64,000 nucleotides of DNA, taken from assembly GCF_040581485.1 (NCBI RefSeq), contig NC_090128.1, forward strand, positions 1,922,001 through 1,986,000, given 5' to 3'. Origin of the DNA: Linepithema humile. Lineage: Eukaryota > Arthropoda > Insecta > Hymenoptera > Formicidae. The translations under genes and the position numbers were made by a program. The notes beneath the pieces were generated by a model. It was not told the DNA's origin and searched no databases. It saw only the letters and a list, made by a program, of their open reading frames with translations. Every line of letters begins with the position of its first letter. The stretch's first letter is position 1. Of this stretch, positions 9,739 to 22,853 are shown one piece after another.

Positions 9739-12700
9739 ATGGCCTGGCTGACCTGGTCGACGGATATCAAGAAGCGGGCCTGCAGGTACCTGCTCCAACG
9801 CTACCTCGGCCAATTTCTCGAGGAGCTCACGCTGGATCAACTGACCGTCGATCTGTACAATGGCACGGGACGAGTCGTCAACGTCAGCCTTGACGTGCAG
9901 GTATCAAGCATGCTTTTCTTTGTTTCCCCACATTCCTTCCTCAGCTAAACTATGAAGATAAGATTGCGCCGCGCACTCGCTCGGTAAATTGCGCGCAACA
10001 CGCGTGTTATGCGCGTACGAAGGGAAGTTGGAGAGTAAAAAAACTTTTTTTTATTTAAATAGTTTTTTTAGAATAATCTGTATTTTGATCTCGTAAGCAA
10101 TGCGAAAGAGCTTGATTTCTTAAATGAGTTTTTATCGTTTGACTAATCTTCGTATTTGCAGTGACTGTCGTTAATTAACTAACATTTGCGATGAGATATT
10201 TTTGAATGAAGCGACCTCGATATTCGCGCATTACAATTGTTGATTAAAATATACGCGGCTTGTTAATAAATTCAAAGCGGAAACCCTAAATCGGAAGTGT
10301 GAGGCAGTAATACTGCGTATTGCTTCGTTGATTTTATGATGGCTAACAAACTGGCGCAAAATATTCTGTCTATTGCTCATTGGATATCGAACAAAGACAT
10401 TACGACACTTGTGTCATTAGCTGGAAAACAACCCAATCATCAAATAGCTTAATATGTAAAGGCCTGACGAAGATTATATGTTCAGTGATATGATAAACAA
10501 AGCAGTTTTTTTACACGTGTGTACTTTGAGTAGATGACAATATAGACAAGCATAGACATTTATAATATAGAATGATAATTAAGAATGTAGAAAACAATTG
10601 ACACATAACTTATAGTCAATAGGTCATTATAACAAATAAACATTTAATTAATTAGATACGACAGAGAGCTTAAAGAGCCGAAACGCCAGAGTTCCATGCG
10701 ATAGAATTTGTATTATGTTGTAAAAGAACAGTTTACACATAATAATTTAATTAATTGCATAAATTTTACGTTCTACATAGCAAGATTCATTTTACTTATT
10801 AAATATATGATAATAATCAATTTGTGAAACGCAGTTGGTTGCAGTTTATGCATATAAAGTAATAAAACATGTCAGCATTATAGCGCAGTCATTGTTCCAC
10901 TCATCAGCATTAAGGGGTTAATGTATGTTAATTTATACAAACTGTACTTCACTCGACAATTCTTAATGCAACTGTTCCCTTAATCGACAGGTTGAGGTGT
11001 ACTGATTTTTCTTTCATTTGTCCAATAATCATTATTCATTAATCCACCTTTTTAATACACATGTTTCAACTGAATTACACATGTGCAGTTCCATTTTTTT
11101 TTTTTTTTTTGAAAGAATATAACGAAATATTGCTTACAATGAATTCTCTATTTGCAGGCGCTCAACGACATGGGAGAGCAACAACATCTCCCGCTGGAAT
11201 TCGTCGATGGTTTCATAACGGAGATATCCCTCAGCATACCATGGGCGGCGTTGCTCTGTCAAGCGAGTTACGTGGAGGTGAAGGGTCTACGGCTCACGGT
11301 GCAGCCCCGGCAGAGAGTTGATACGGGTACATCGATGTTTGAATCCATGTGGAGCTCCATGACGTCCAGCATGCAACTCGCACAAGAGTGTTTGCAGCAG
11401 GACGCAGCCAACGCGGGAAACGCTCAGCCCTTGGAGGCGGTCGAGATCTTCGCGCGGACTATAGATTCGAGTAAAATATTTTTTGTGTACAATGTGTTAT
11501 TTCGAAGATCTTTGCCAGAATCTTTTCTTAATACAAAATTTCGGAAAATTAGTGAAACGATGAAAAGAAAGTCGAGAACGAAGGAAATCCGGGCAATCAA
11601 TTTTGTTTCGTCGAAATTTATAGGGAAATATATGTAAAGATCTTTATCGAATTTATTCATAGAAAAATACGTGATACAAAGTACGAAAAGTACACAAAGA
11701 AAATACGGTATGACTTGATATTGTATTTTCATAATCTAAATTTCTGCGCTTGTAACTCTGCATTGTCTGCACATTTCAGTTTTATGTAGAGTCAAAGTAA
11801 GATTTATCGATACTGTGATACGCTTGGAACACGTACCTTTGAACTCTTCCACGGGAGTTGCGGTCGAAGTGTCGATACAGAATCTGGAGTACTCCGACGA
11901 GGCTGGATTAGATCCCAGCAATACGTCTCTGGATCCCGAATCCGCGAAGGGTTACATCGTTTCGGCATTCTCCACCAAGCGATTTTACATGGAGGGAGTG
12001 ACTTTTCACACGGACGAATTTCCCTCTCGCGCGAGAACGTTTTCCAGGAACGTGGTGGCAAGCACGTGCTCCACTCCCGACTCTAAAGTGAGTACAGACA
12101 AGGATATTGCTGATGCTGTGACAGAAGTTTTTCAGAATTTAACTTTTTTTTTTCTTTTTTTCATTTATCGGCAACCAGAATTCGGACAGTCTGTTTACCT
12201 CCGCACAAATGTCTCCTACGCAGAGCACGTTGCACACTCCACTGGAAGGAAATGCCGCTAACAGCCCGAACGAATCAAATCCCATCATGTTCGCTAAGCT
12301 AGCGGGTAGACAGGAAGTGAGATTGAAGATGAAGCAAGGGGAAGGCGTGTCGGGACCAAAGGTTAATGAATTTTTACGATTTCAAATTTTTCAACGCGCC
12401 CAGAGTAATGATATTTACTTGTGATCCGGATTTTTACTTTCGTTTAAAGCCAACGAATTTTACGTATTGCAGGTAGAACTGGAAATTAATCTCGGATCGC
12501 TTACTTTGTTCTTAAGTCCCAGACAGTTGCACGTTCTGTTAGAATTGTCGCATGGCCTAGCGTCTCCGGACTTGGAAGATATCAGTAATGTTGTTCCGAA
12601 GAGGTACGCGGAGAAACCTATGGCTGGGAGCGATTTCAGTCGCATAGAACGTGAACTTATCCATCAGACGCATCCTATGCAAGATTTGAAGACTACGGTA

Positions 12701-15700
12701 AAGCAGTTCATCGACTCTTTCCATACATTTCGTCACGTGCGTGCACGTGATTCGGTAGAATCGTCACGATTATTTGTTATTACAGGATCTACGATACGCT
12801 CAAGGATGGTCGACGGGATCCGTGGACGAGTCCGACAACGAGGATGAATTCTTACCGATGAAATTGCCGGGATCCGCGTCGATGTGCGATTCGATTGCCA
12901 GCAACAACTTCAGCATGGACGGCAGCATCACGGCCAGCAGCATCAGCTCGAAAAGCTCGGCGACGAATCTGCCGAGGCACAATCGACACAGGCACAACGT
13001 GGACAGCGATACCACGGCGGAGACTACGCAGTTTCATATAAGAGTGTCCTCCGTCGCTTTGGTTTTGTTGCACGAGGATATACTGACGCCCTGCATGGAG
13101 CAACTCGGTCTAACCTCCAGCAGCATAAGGCAGATGAGGAATGCTGCGAAGGAATTTTTCAGACAATTAGGAACGTTCGCGATGGGTGGCTTTGGAAGTA
13201 AAGATTTCGAGGCAGCCTCGAAATCGCTCACAGACGCTTGTCGACTTAGTCATATTAGGTGAATACGCGCGTTAAAGATTTATGACGAGGCCAACAAATG
13301 GCCATGTCGTTTAGTATCAATAATAAATCAATTGTGACTTGTTGAATAACAATTTCAACTGATTGCAGATTGTTAGCGGCGCCATTGGTGGTCGAAGGCA
13401 GCGAAAAGACTACTAGTCAATACTCTACGATATCAGGAAGCTTAACATTAGCCAGTTTAGAAGTTGTAGAGTGTCTGATCGACTCCAACAACGCCAGCTC
13501 GCATGGAACGCCAACGACGGAGTTCGTCGAGCTGCTGGCATTTGCGAAGGAGAGCGCGGCCAATATTGGATTTTCTAATAAAACCGACTTTAGAATGAGA
13601 TTTAAATATACGGAGAAGGCTGTTCGGCATGCTCACATGACGAAATTTACACATCCACGCACAGAGATCGAGTAAATTATATCCATTTTTAAACATTTTC
13701 GAATTTATCTAAAACTTAAATATTTTATTTTGTACTTAAAATCTTTTTATAAATTATCTGATATTAAAACAATATCTATTTTGATTGTTTACAATAAATT
13801 ACGCATGAATTATATTTTAACACTGCTCTTATTTTTCAGAATTCAAATGGAATCCTGCAGAGTCGAAGTAGACATTACGATTGTAGATAGGATATCCGCT
13901 ATTCTTAATCCGCAGCCAATATGCATTTGCAATCCTGTAGTAAATGCTAGAGATGCTGTAAGTAATAGATCTTCCAAGATATATCTAGAATCTTTTTATT
14001 TTAATTAATATTATTTCGATAGAATATAAAAAAATTGTAACATACTTTTTCCAGAATCAACAGACTCTGTTCGATCAAGCTGTGGACAGCGCAACACTGC
14101 CAGATTCCAGAGTGAACGTGAAAATTTCCTCGTCGTCGTGCACGATTAAGCTGCGGTATCGAACACAAATAATAATAAAGCAATGATATCTCGCGCGTAT
14201 CGAACTGGACTTACATATTTTCCGTTTCACGCAGCTTTCCCGTGCCGGATCTGAGGCCGCTGCACGACATGAGTCGCGCGCCATGGTGGAAGAGATCCGT
14301 GCGGTCCGACTATATGATAGTGCAAATGACAGACGCACAAGTTCACTCGACGATGGACAGCCGATCTCCCTACCTTGCCAGACACGAGCTGCAGTGTCGT
14401 CGATTGTCGCTGCTCTACATGGAGACCGAGGGCGACGTGCCGATCGAGATCGGCCTCGCCACGGCCGACGAGAAGAGCGACGCCGCGTCGTGTCAACAGG
14501 TGAGCGACGACCTCGGTTGGGCGCGAGTGGTGGTTATCGTGTATCCGGAACGTCTCAGCGCACCGCTGGAGGACAGCTCCGACGAGGAGCCGGAGAACGA
14601 CAAGCGGATCCTGGACGACAACCTGGAGAAAACGCCGAAGCACGCGCCCTCCCCGTTCACCTCCAGACGGATCATGCGCGAATCCGACACGCTTCACTCG
14701 AGATCCCACGAGCACGGTGAGAAGAACGAGCAAAGGTCGGTGGTTCCTTGTCGATTTTTCGAATTTACACTTTGATAAGCTTTTGGTTCAGCGAAATTAA
14801 ACGTCTCGTGATTCGGCGAACTTTTCGACAGCGATGGCGAGGAGCTCATCATACCGGGCAATCGACAAGAGATGCTGGAATTTATAGAGGAGGGGATACA
14901 CGGCTCTAGATTGCAACTGGAGATCAATCTACCTTGCGCTTCCGTCCAGATACCCTCTAAACGCATTTACGAGCAGCTCTATAATCGATTCAACACCGAT
15001 CTGTTTCTGTGGGAGCCGTCGGCGCCCAAGCCGAAGTACACCGCGCACATGGAGGGTCACATCGGCCTCGACTTGGCGTCGACTCTTTTGCAGGAATCCG
15101 TTTATCCTAGGCGAGTACTTTCAAGTATCTTAAATTATTTTATGTCTGGGAAGAATTTTTTTCCACTTGAAAAAAATGTCATCGGTACTCAAAGAATTTC
15201 TGTTAAAAATAAATCTCCAGATCTTGCTTCCATTTTGCGATCGGTCTTCGCTTCTTTTCGGTATTTTTTTTGAATTCGATATTTGAATCTCGGCTCTTAA
15301 TTCTTTTTCTACGAAAATATTAAGAAATCTGAAGAATCCTTCATTTTTTTGCTTGAAAAGTTGATATTTTAAAAATCACGACATTCGCAGAGAAATTTTG
15401 TTGTCAAGATTTTGAGCGGACATTCTGCATACGATTTACAGATTCAGCATGTGCAAAAGTGGAATTCAGTATAACTCGGACTCCGACTCGGACGAGGAAG
15501 GTATATTCCATTTTGCGACGAGTGAAAAGAGCCACAAGGACCATCAGCAGACACGGATGTCGTCGAGGAAGGCTCAGAGCAAGCTGGCGGTGACTTTGAG
15601 CATCAATCAGGGCCTCCTGTCGATGTATACTCCCGTGCGCGATTCTATGCGCAACGTCATACCGGGCCAGCAAGGGGAGCTGATCATCCGATTGGAGGAC

Positions 15701-18700
15701 GCCACGATATTCTCCGTGACGTCGTACAAGGGAAACGCGAACCTCAGCTATGCCTGTGCCATGATTAAAACCGCGTCGCTGGACCACTGCGGTCTGACGA
15801 CAAGCCCGTCGCAGACGCCGCCGTTGAGGTGCATCAACAGCGTCCGGCCGCGGCACTGCGAGCCGACGATATACCGCAGCGGATCCGAGAGCAGCGTGAC
15901 GTCGTGTCCCAGCGACAAGGACATGGTGACGGTCGCGCTGAGGATACAAGCGGCCCACCAGACGCATCGTATAAAGACCTTCCGGGTCGCGATGGGCATA
16001 AACAACGGCACGCTGCGGCACCGGATGTGCTCGCCCGCCACCTCGTGGTTCACAGAGATGATGGACTGCCTGGACGTGGCGGATCATCCCGTCGCCGGCT
16101 ACACGCCGCCCGGCGTGCTGACGGAGCTGCATCTGCATCTGTGGGACTGCGCGATTGACTACCGGCCGCTTCATCTGCCGCTGAGATCCGTGGTGACCCT
16201 CGGCAATTTCAGCGTGTCGAGCAACATCACGGCGCAGACGAACACGTCGACGTTGCGCTTCATCGCGGAGGACGTCGCGCTCTTCATCTCGGACAGGCTG
16301 CGCGAGAAGTCGGTGAATCTGCGACGGAATTACGTGTGCGTGATGAACTTCGGCCTGTTCGAGCTGTCGCTGCGCCTGAACGACAGGATGTACGGTGGCG
16401 CGCCGCGGGTCGATCTCCGCGCGAGCAACAACGTTCTTCATGTGCGCACGTGCTCGGACTCCGGTCGCGCTCTCATGCAGCTGCTCACCTACGTCGCCAA
16501 CGACGGCGATCTGCAGCAGCCGTGCGGCGCGACCAGCGCCGGCAGCAGCAGCAGCACCGAAAGCATTCCCACCGCGCCGCCGGCGACGGCTGCGAAATAC
16601 GAGGAGACCCTTCTCAGCGTCGAGAGCATCAACACTCTGAGCCGGAGCCAGGTCGAGCGGGTTTACAGCCTGATGGAGGACGCGCTGGAGGAAACCGTGA
16701 AGGGCACGACGATTCAGACCGGAAGTGAGAACGGCAAGGCGCCGATGACGGAGAATCGTGTCGAGTTCTTCTTCCCCGACGAGTCCTGCGCCGCGTCGCA
16801 AACCACGGAGACGCGCAATAATTCGCAGCCGTGCTGCAACGCGGTCGTTGACGACGACGACGACGACGACGACGACGATGAGTTTTGCATCCTGGGAGAG
16901 GAGGCCGGCGCGGGGATAATACCGCGCTACGGAGTACCTGAGGTTCGGTCGCTGTGCCAAGAACCGCTGAGGATAGTGGATAATCATTTTTCCGTGCCGG
17001 CTGGCAAAACCGACCTGCTACAGACCCCGCCCAACTACCCTGCGCCCGTCCTCAAGTACACCCTCTGCGAAATGACGCTGATATGGCATATGTACGGCGG
17101 CAACGACTTCGACAGCTCGCAACCGCAGTCTGGGAAGCACGTGACCATCGGCGACAACGTCCGCGGCAATATCGCGCACGGAAGGTACGATCTGCATCAT
17201 AGAATACTGAAATATTGGCAGGAGATTATAAAATAAATTTAATTAATTCAATAATTTATTTAAGGGGATTTTAAAGTGGTCTGTTTTACCTATTTTTTTC
17301 AAATACACTTAACTTTTTTTTGGCTGTGTAGAATGATAAGTCCTTTTCTGTAAGCAAAGTACATATGCTGATACACTACGGATTTGAAAGGATTTTTCAA
17401 GCCACGCAGCCAAAAAAAAACGAATTTTACGAAAAGTAGAAGGTAAAACAGAGACTGTATCTGTTTTACCTTCTACTTTTCGTAAAATTCGTTTTTTTTT
17501 TGGCTGCGTGGCTTGAAAAATCCTTTCAAATCGACCATTCGTAGTGTATTAGCATATGTACTTTACTTATAGAAAAGAACTTTTCATTCTACACAGCCAA
17601 AAAAAAGTTAAGTGTATTTGAAAAAAATAGGTAAAACAGACCACTTTAGGATCACCTTAAGGATATATTTGTGCAACACACGTCAGCTGATTATTGTTCA
17701 AATTTGAAAACTACTTTTACTTTCTTTTTTATATTAAAATATTAGATTCGTTGGATCAAACAGAGCATCTTTCTATCGCAAATTAATATCTCAGTTTTCA
17801 AAATATTTTTATAAAAGAAAATCTATATAATCTTCTCTTTCTTAACGCGTATTGTTAATTCAAATGTACCTTTTCCATGTGCGTGGACTATGTAAATTTG
17901 TTTTCCATTTTCTATTCGACAGGAGCAGATCTGCCATAGGTGCAGTAGGCTTCAACAAGTCTAGTCCGAACGAAATACACTTCGGCAGCGTGCCGAACTC
18001 ACCGCGCGCAACGAAAGGCAACGAATCGTTGATTGATTGGCACACGCTGGGCGGTCCGGGCCGGCGGCACGACGTGCTGATGGAGCTGCAATTAAGCAAA
18101 GTACGCTTCCAGCACGAGGTCTATCCGGAGAACACCCGGGAAGCGTCCAGGCAGGTGCTGCTGGTGCACGAGATCGAAGTAAGGGACAGACTGGCGTCGT
18201 CGCACATCAATAAATTCCTTTATCAATACAGCAGCGAGGCGAGACCCAGGCAGTCTCACTCCATTATGTTTACGATGAAGGCAGTTCACGTAAGGCCGGA
18301 TCCCAGATTAAGTGCCCAAGAATGTTGTTTGAAAATTAGTCTACTGCCACTGCGACTGAACATAGACCAAGATAGCCTACTGTTCTTAATACAATTTTTT
18401 AACGAACTAGGCGGTGGATCGAAGCGAAGCCAAGAAACCTCTAGCACACCCAATAGCTCGCAATCCACCCCCGTATCGAAACAAGGAACACCCACGCATC
18501 ATCCGCCGATTATGAGCGTGAATGATAACGCGTTGACGAATGACGATTACGCGATGATGAATATGTCGCAGAATAATATCATTGATCAGAATCTACTGAT
18601 ACTTCTGGAAGACGAGCTGACGTTCCGCGAGAGCAAGATCAAAACCAAGACTGTCCATCAGGTCCGCGACGACAGTCAACCGATATACTTTAGGTGTGTA

Positions 18701-20073
18701 AATTGTTATCTTTTTTTTTTTTTACAAGCAATCGCAATCGGAGTTATTCGGCAATATAAAAGTACCTAAATTTTTGTTTCTCATTCAGAAGCGTGGTCTT
18801 CGGTCCGGAGGTCCTCATCAGGTTGGATTATCACGGGAAGCGCGTGGACTTCACTCACGGACCGTTGGCGGGACTGCTGATGGGCTTGGCGGAGCTGAAT
18901 TGTTCCGAATTAAGACTGAAGAGACTGTCGCACAGGCACGGACTCTTGGGATACGACAAGCTTCTCACTTATCTGGCTTCGGAGTGGCTGCAGGACATCA
19001 AGAAGAATCAACTGCCGAGCTTACTCGGCGGCGTGGGCCCGATGTACTCTGTGGTACAGTTGTGTGAGTACACGGCTTAATCTCGAATTTTTTATTCCAA
19101 AATTGAATTGATTATTTTTGAAAATGCACGAAAGAAAATGACTTGTACATTTTGCACTCTGATTCCTGAAACGTTTTCTATTGCAACCGAATTTCTATCT
19201 CAATTTCTGTCGCAAATTATAGATTTTCTAAAGCGAGCTTTAAACAAATAATTTACTTTAAATAATGTAATATTTGATCATTGCAGTTCAAGGCATACGC
19301 GATCTGTTCTGGTTACCAATCGAACAATATCAGAGGGATGGAAGAATTGTACGCGGTTTGCAACGTGGAGCGAACAGTTTTACAACGTGCACCGCGATGG
19401 CGGCGTTAGAGTTGACGTGCAGAATCGTGCAAGCGTTGCAGACCACAGCCGAAACGGCGTACGACATCGTTAGTCCTGGTCCCAGCGTGAAATGCAAGAA
19501 TAAAGGGCAAAAGGGTCGTCGAAAGAAGTACAATCAGCCGCTGGACATTCGAGAGGGGGTGTCGAATGCTTACACGCTGGTTAAAGAGGTGAAGTATAGA
19601 AGATGAAGATCATTTACATTTACTTAACAACTGTTAAGTAACATTTACTATCCTTGCTTTATATCTATACAATTATTAACAACTACATGAAGAATTATAT
19701 ATCTATTACTTTATTTCGTTTTATAATTCTAACTATCGTAGACACATAAAACTTGACAGTTTTCTATAATTATCGTGAGTATGAAGCAGAATAATTTCAT
19801 ATGAAGAAGTATTAATGCAAAATTTATATTATTTAGGGCTTGGGCGAGACCGCGACTCAGTTGGTCCGTGTGGCGAGCGAGGAGCACGAGCACAAGGGCC
19901 CGGTAGGCGCGGTCGGCGGTGTGCTGCGACAGATACCGCCGACGGTCGTGAAACCGATTATCCTAGCCACAGAAGCGACTAGCAACGTGTTAGGCGGCAT
20001 GCGATCGTCATTGGTGCCCGATGCGCGCCGAGAGGCGGTTCAAAAGTGGCGGCAGGACTCCGATGCAAGCTAA
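9739..20073 (+). CDS. Atg2: Autophagy-related protein 2 (ATG2), lipid transfer protein
   Basis: Sixteen exons: 9739-9900, 11158-11470, 11780-12087, 12179-12361, 12473-12697, 12786-13258, 13369-13671, 13840-13957, 14055-14155, 14235-14735, 14832-15110, 15442-17184, 17923-18693, 18789-19063, 19287-19588, 19837-20073. Frame is continuous and gives about 2,097 aa, close to human ATG2B. ATG2 is a rod-shaped bridge that moves phospholipids from the ER to the growing phagophore with WIPI proteins and ATG9. The N-terminal chorein region reads CRYLLQRYLGQFLEELTLDQL. The conserved central part includes WLTW-, CKSG-, DYRPLHLPLR and LRRNYVCV segments, then DEFCIL (residues about 1468-1473), a LIR-type motif. 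The C-terminal ATG2 domain includes LLGGVGPMYSVVQL, LPIEQYQRDGR and LPPTVVKPIILATEATS. Intron 11 has a GC donor (AG|GCGAGT at 15111). The exon 10 donor (GTCGGT) is weak but required by phase. A foldback element lies in intron 12. Confidence 0.97.
9901..11157 (+). other. ATG2 intron 1
   Basis: A 1.26 kb intron between the first coding exon and the exon starting ALNDMGEQQ. AT-rich, with a 19-base T tract near 11092-11110 close to the acceptor. No ORF or RNA gene was seen. Confidence 0.85.
15111..15441 (+). other. Non-canonical GC-AG intron of ATG2
   Basis: Exon 11 ends CCTAG and the intron begins GCGAGT; the acceptor is tttacag at 15441. Phase 2 is required on both sides (AG|A codes Arg, then FSMCKSG). 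No GT donor nearby restores frame: GTACTT at 15115 gives the wrong phase. Confidence 0.8.
16850..16894 (+). other. Asp run plus LIR-like FCIL motif in ATG2
   Basis: Ten consecutive Asp codons (nine GAC, one GAT) are followed by GAG and then codons for F-C-I-L at 16883-16894, about residues 1470-1473. Human ATG2A and ATG2B carry an FCIL LC3/GABARAP-interaction motif in an acidic context at a comparable position. Confidence 0.8.
17260..17660. mobile_element. TTAA-bounded foldback / palindromic MITE-like element
   Basis: About 400 bases in ATG2 intron 12 form one nearly perfect palindrome. The left arm (about 17260-17449) and right arm (about 17461-17660) are reverse complements with a loop of roughly 10 bases near 17450-17460. 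The arms contain aaagtggtctgttttacct at the outside, a ggctgtgtagaatga block, and a ttcgtaaaattcg block at the centre. Each end is a TTAA followed inward by GG[G/T]GAT, so TTAA may be a target-site duplication, as for piggyBac-type elements. There is no transposase ORF, so it would be non-autonomous. Family assignment is an inference. Confidence 0.85.
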
Positions 20074-20847
20074 TTCCGCCGGTGAAGGAAGAAGAAGGGA
20101 GATCGCTGAATCGGAGATCGTCAGTCAATTTCGCTCAAATAACGCTTCTCTATCACGGCCCTATTAGGCCGAGTCATTTTTTTATTGTAATATATATAAT
20201 TACGACACATACGCGTACGCGAAAGAGAATACTAAATAGGTGTAAGAATAGCCAATGCGTTTGGCAGTATATTGTGATTATAGCAATTACTCATTAGATC
20301 TGTGCGATTTATTCTCGCTCGATCTGTGCGATTAGGCCTCGATGGATCGACGACAAACGCTAAGGAGACGATAGACCTAAGACGTGGATCACCGACGACG
20401 GACGAGGGAGATGTGAGAAGTCGCCGTTGGGTCCTAACTACGAGTGCTATATAACATTAACGTAGTCATATACTCGGTTTCGTTGAGAGAATTTCCTGTA
20501 CATTATGAATGTACAAAGTACGACTTGTTATACTTGTAAAATGTAAAGATTACCTAGTTGTATGCTCTATGATGAAGGAACATAATAGCACCGATATGTT
20601 CCTTCTCTATATATGTACGTGTGTATGCATGTCATATGTATGTATGTATATGCATGTACGTATATATATTATGTATATTCTTGTTTTGATCATGTAAATG
20701 TTTTATACCAATAACATGTATTGGAAGATTTTTATTAATAAAATTATATACGACAAATAGATATTTTTCGTCATGTTTATTCATGTTTATATTTTACTCT
20801 TTACACAATTTTCTGCATAAATCTAACAGTTGTTTATATCAGTTGTG

Positions 20848-20881
<34 letters not shown>

Positions 20882-21042
20882 TAATTGAAATATTTAACAT
20901 ATTGTGAAACAATTTTCTTTTTAACTTTCTTTTTAATATAGAATATACATTCACTCAGCTTTGCAATATTGCATACCTACAATAAAAAGGTAGTTGACTT
21001 ATTAATACTTTAATGACATTTTCATGCTTCTAATTTGTTTTT
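20074..21042. other. ATG2 3'UTR and intergenic
   Basis: No coding region is supported. An AATAAA at 20737-20742 is the likely ATG2 poly(A) signal, giving a 3'UTR of about 680 bases. A TA dinucleotide run lies near 20856-20880. The rest is AT-rich spacer to the convergent serine protease gene. Confidence 0.65.
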
Positions 21043-22853
21043 TTATTGTATCTTACCAGGTGTTACGGACTGTATCCATTCGATATAATATCCTGCACGT
21101 GTACAGACAGCAGGTACTCCTGAGGCACAGCCAACGCCGCTCGATGTAATACCAACTAATACAAGCCTATATGTAACAGGATCTTGCCATAAAATAGGTC
21201 CGCCGCTATCCATCTGCAGTGAAAAAAAAGAAAATGCCATAACTTTGGAATACTTCATGTACATCACAATTCTATCGCATTCAACTATCAGGTAATAAGA
21301 AATATTATACATTTAATGATAGAGTAGTAAAAAATTTGATTTATTGACCTGACAGGTATCTTTTCTTTCATTAGTATAAGTGCACATTTCCGAAGAATCT
21401 TTATTATGAGATTCATATTTATCATTGCATGTATTAAGATTCATTACAGTTAAATTCACTTTTTGCAGCTTAGTCGCTTTGGCTCCGGCAAACTCCGTTA
21501 AACCCCAGCCTGACGGGATGAAACCAGAAAGTGAAATTAGATCGGATATATGTAACAATAATCGGAATATACCAACCCAATGCAGTCACATTTTCGTTAT
21601 CGAACGAATCCTGTTTATGTTGAAATGGTAAGCAGGCTGGACCAACTGCGGCATTAAATTCTATGGTGTCATTAGTCTCACAAACAGCTATATCATGCGA
21701 AGTGTTACTGTCGTACTGGGGATGTATAGTACACTTTTTTATGCGATGCAACCTGGTTGCATTAGTTTCTTCGCCTGTACAAATCAATACAAAATTTCTA
21801 TATATCTTAGTATTATATTGCAATTATAAACAATAATTTACATTTCTTATCTTAAATATTAATTACATATATATATTTTAATAATTACCTATTGTTACAT
21901 CATGTTCACCGACAAGAATACCAACTTTATTCATGTCTCTATTTTCTACGCAATGAGCTGCTGTTACTACATGACTTTTACTTATTATAGTAGCACCGCA
22001 ATATATTACTCTGTTTTCACTATCGACGAGCCCAGCCATCATGGGATATTCATTTACTCCTGTTTCTTCACCGCCTACTATCTTAGTCTACGCGAGCAAT
22101 AAAAGTAACGAAGAACACTTTATATTCTTGGTATTTAATAAAATTAGATTTTCTGATCAATTGTTGTGTAAATAATGTAAATGAATTATATAAATTAACG
22201 TCAATTTATGAAAAAATAATTTGTTTATTAATGAATAGTGTATCATCTCACTGTATATTTAAACTCACTGTTTTTTTCCAGCCGCATTGGCAATCGGACG
22301 GATTTTCCGTTTTAAGTTCGCATAAAAATCTACCTCCTTGCGCGTCCCATTCTGTGTCTAATTTTATAATCGCATTTTTTCCTTCGATAGTAAATGAGCC
22401 GTAACCGCAATATTTATTCACATTGCTTCCATCAAATTGTATAGATATACACTCTTTAGCACAATATTTACTCTATAAAATAATATAATTAATTTTTTAT
22501 TCTTTCTGTTCTGTTTTCAATAATTCTAGTAATTATTAACGTAAATATGTATTAGGCTCATAAGTGTGTCCAGAAATGCTTAGAATATGCTTAGAAATAT
22601 CCAGTTAGTGAGAAATTTTTGTATAAACTATATATTCAAAATATCTGTATAACAATCTTACCTGTGGGATACTAATATCAGTGCAATTTATTTTGATAGT
22701 ATAAGGACTCTTTGCTTCCCATATACAATGGTTTTCACCTTTATAGTTATATCCATATTCGGAATTATGCACATAATATGTTGGCCCAACTTCCATTTCT
22801 TGATAATAATGGCAATCAGATTTAATTCCATTTAGCATTGAAAGGGACAGCAA
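21043..22853 (-). CDS. CUB-domain trypsin-like serine protease
   Basis: Minus-strand exons: about 22853-22662, 22472-22269, 22087-21889, 21774-21577, 21509-21349 and 21213-21043. All junctions are GT-AG and keep frame. The first two exons form a Cys-rich CUB-like module ending in CQCGWKKT. The protease domain begins at KIVGGEETG (zymogen cleavage site). The catalytic residues are visible: His in VTAAHC, Asp in SHDIAV, and Ser in MDSGGP. The domain is therefore expected to be active. The layout resembles hymenopteran CUB-serine proteases, some of which occur in venom and others in haemolymph; tissue cannot be told from sequence. The N-terminus is unresolved: a hydrophobic signal-like stretch precedes the first in-frame ATG (22838) but has no start codon, and an upstream ATG at 22904 is followed at once by TAA. 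An upstream exon may supply the start. At the 3' end GTAAGA near the stop could be another donor. Confidence 0.88.

Noticed and set aside
15404..16987. 527-codon minus-strand open frame opposite the large ATG2 exon
   Set aside because: It is the antisense shadow of the GC-rich ATG2 exon 12 and translates to Arg/His/Ala-rich sequence with no domain.
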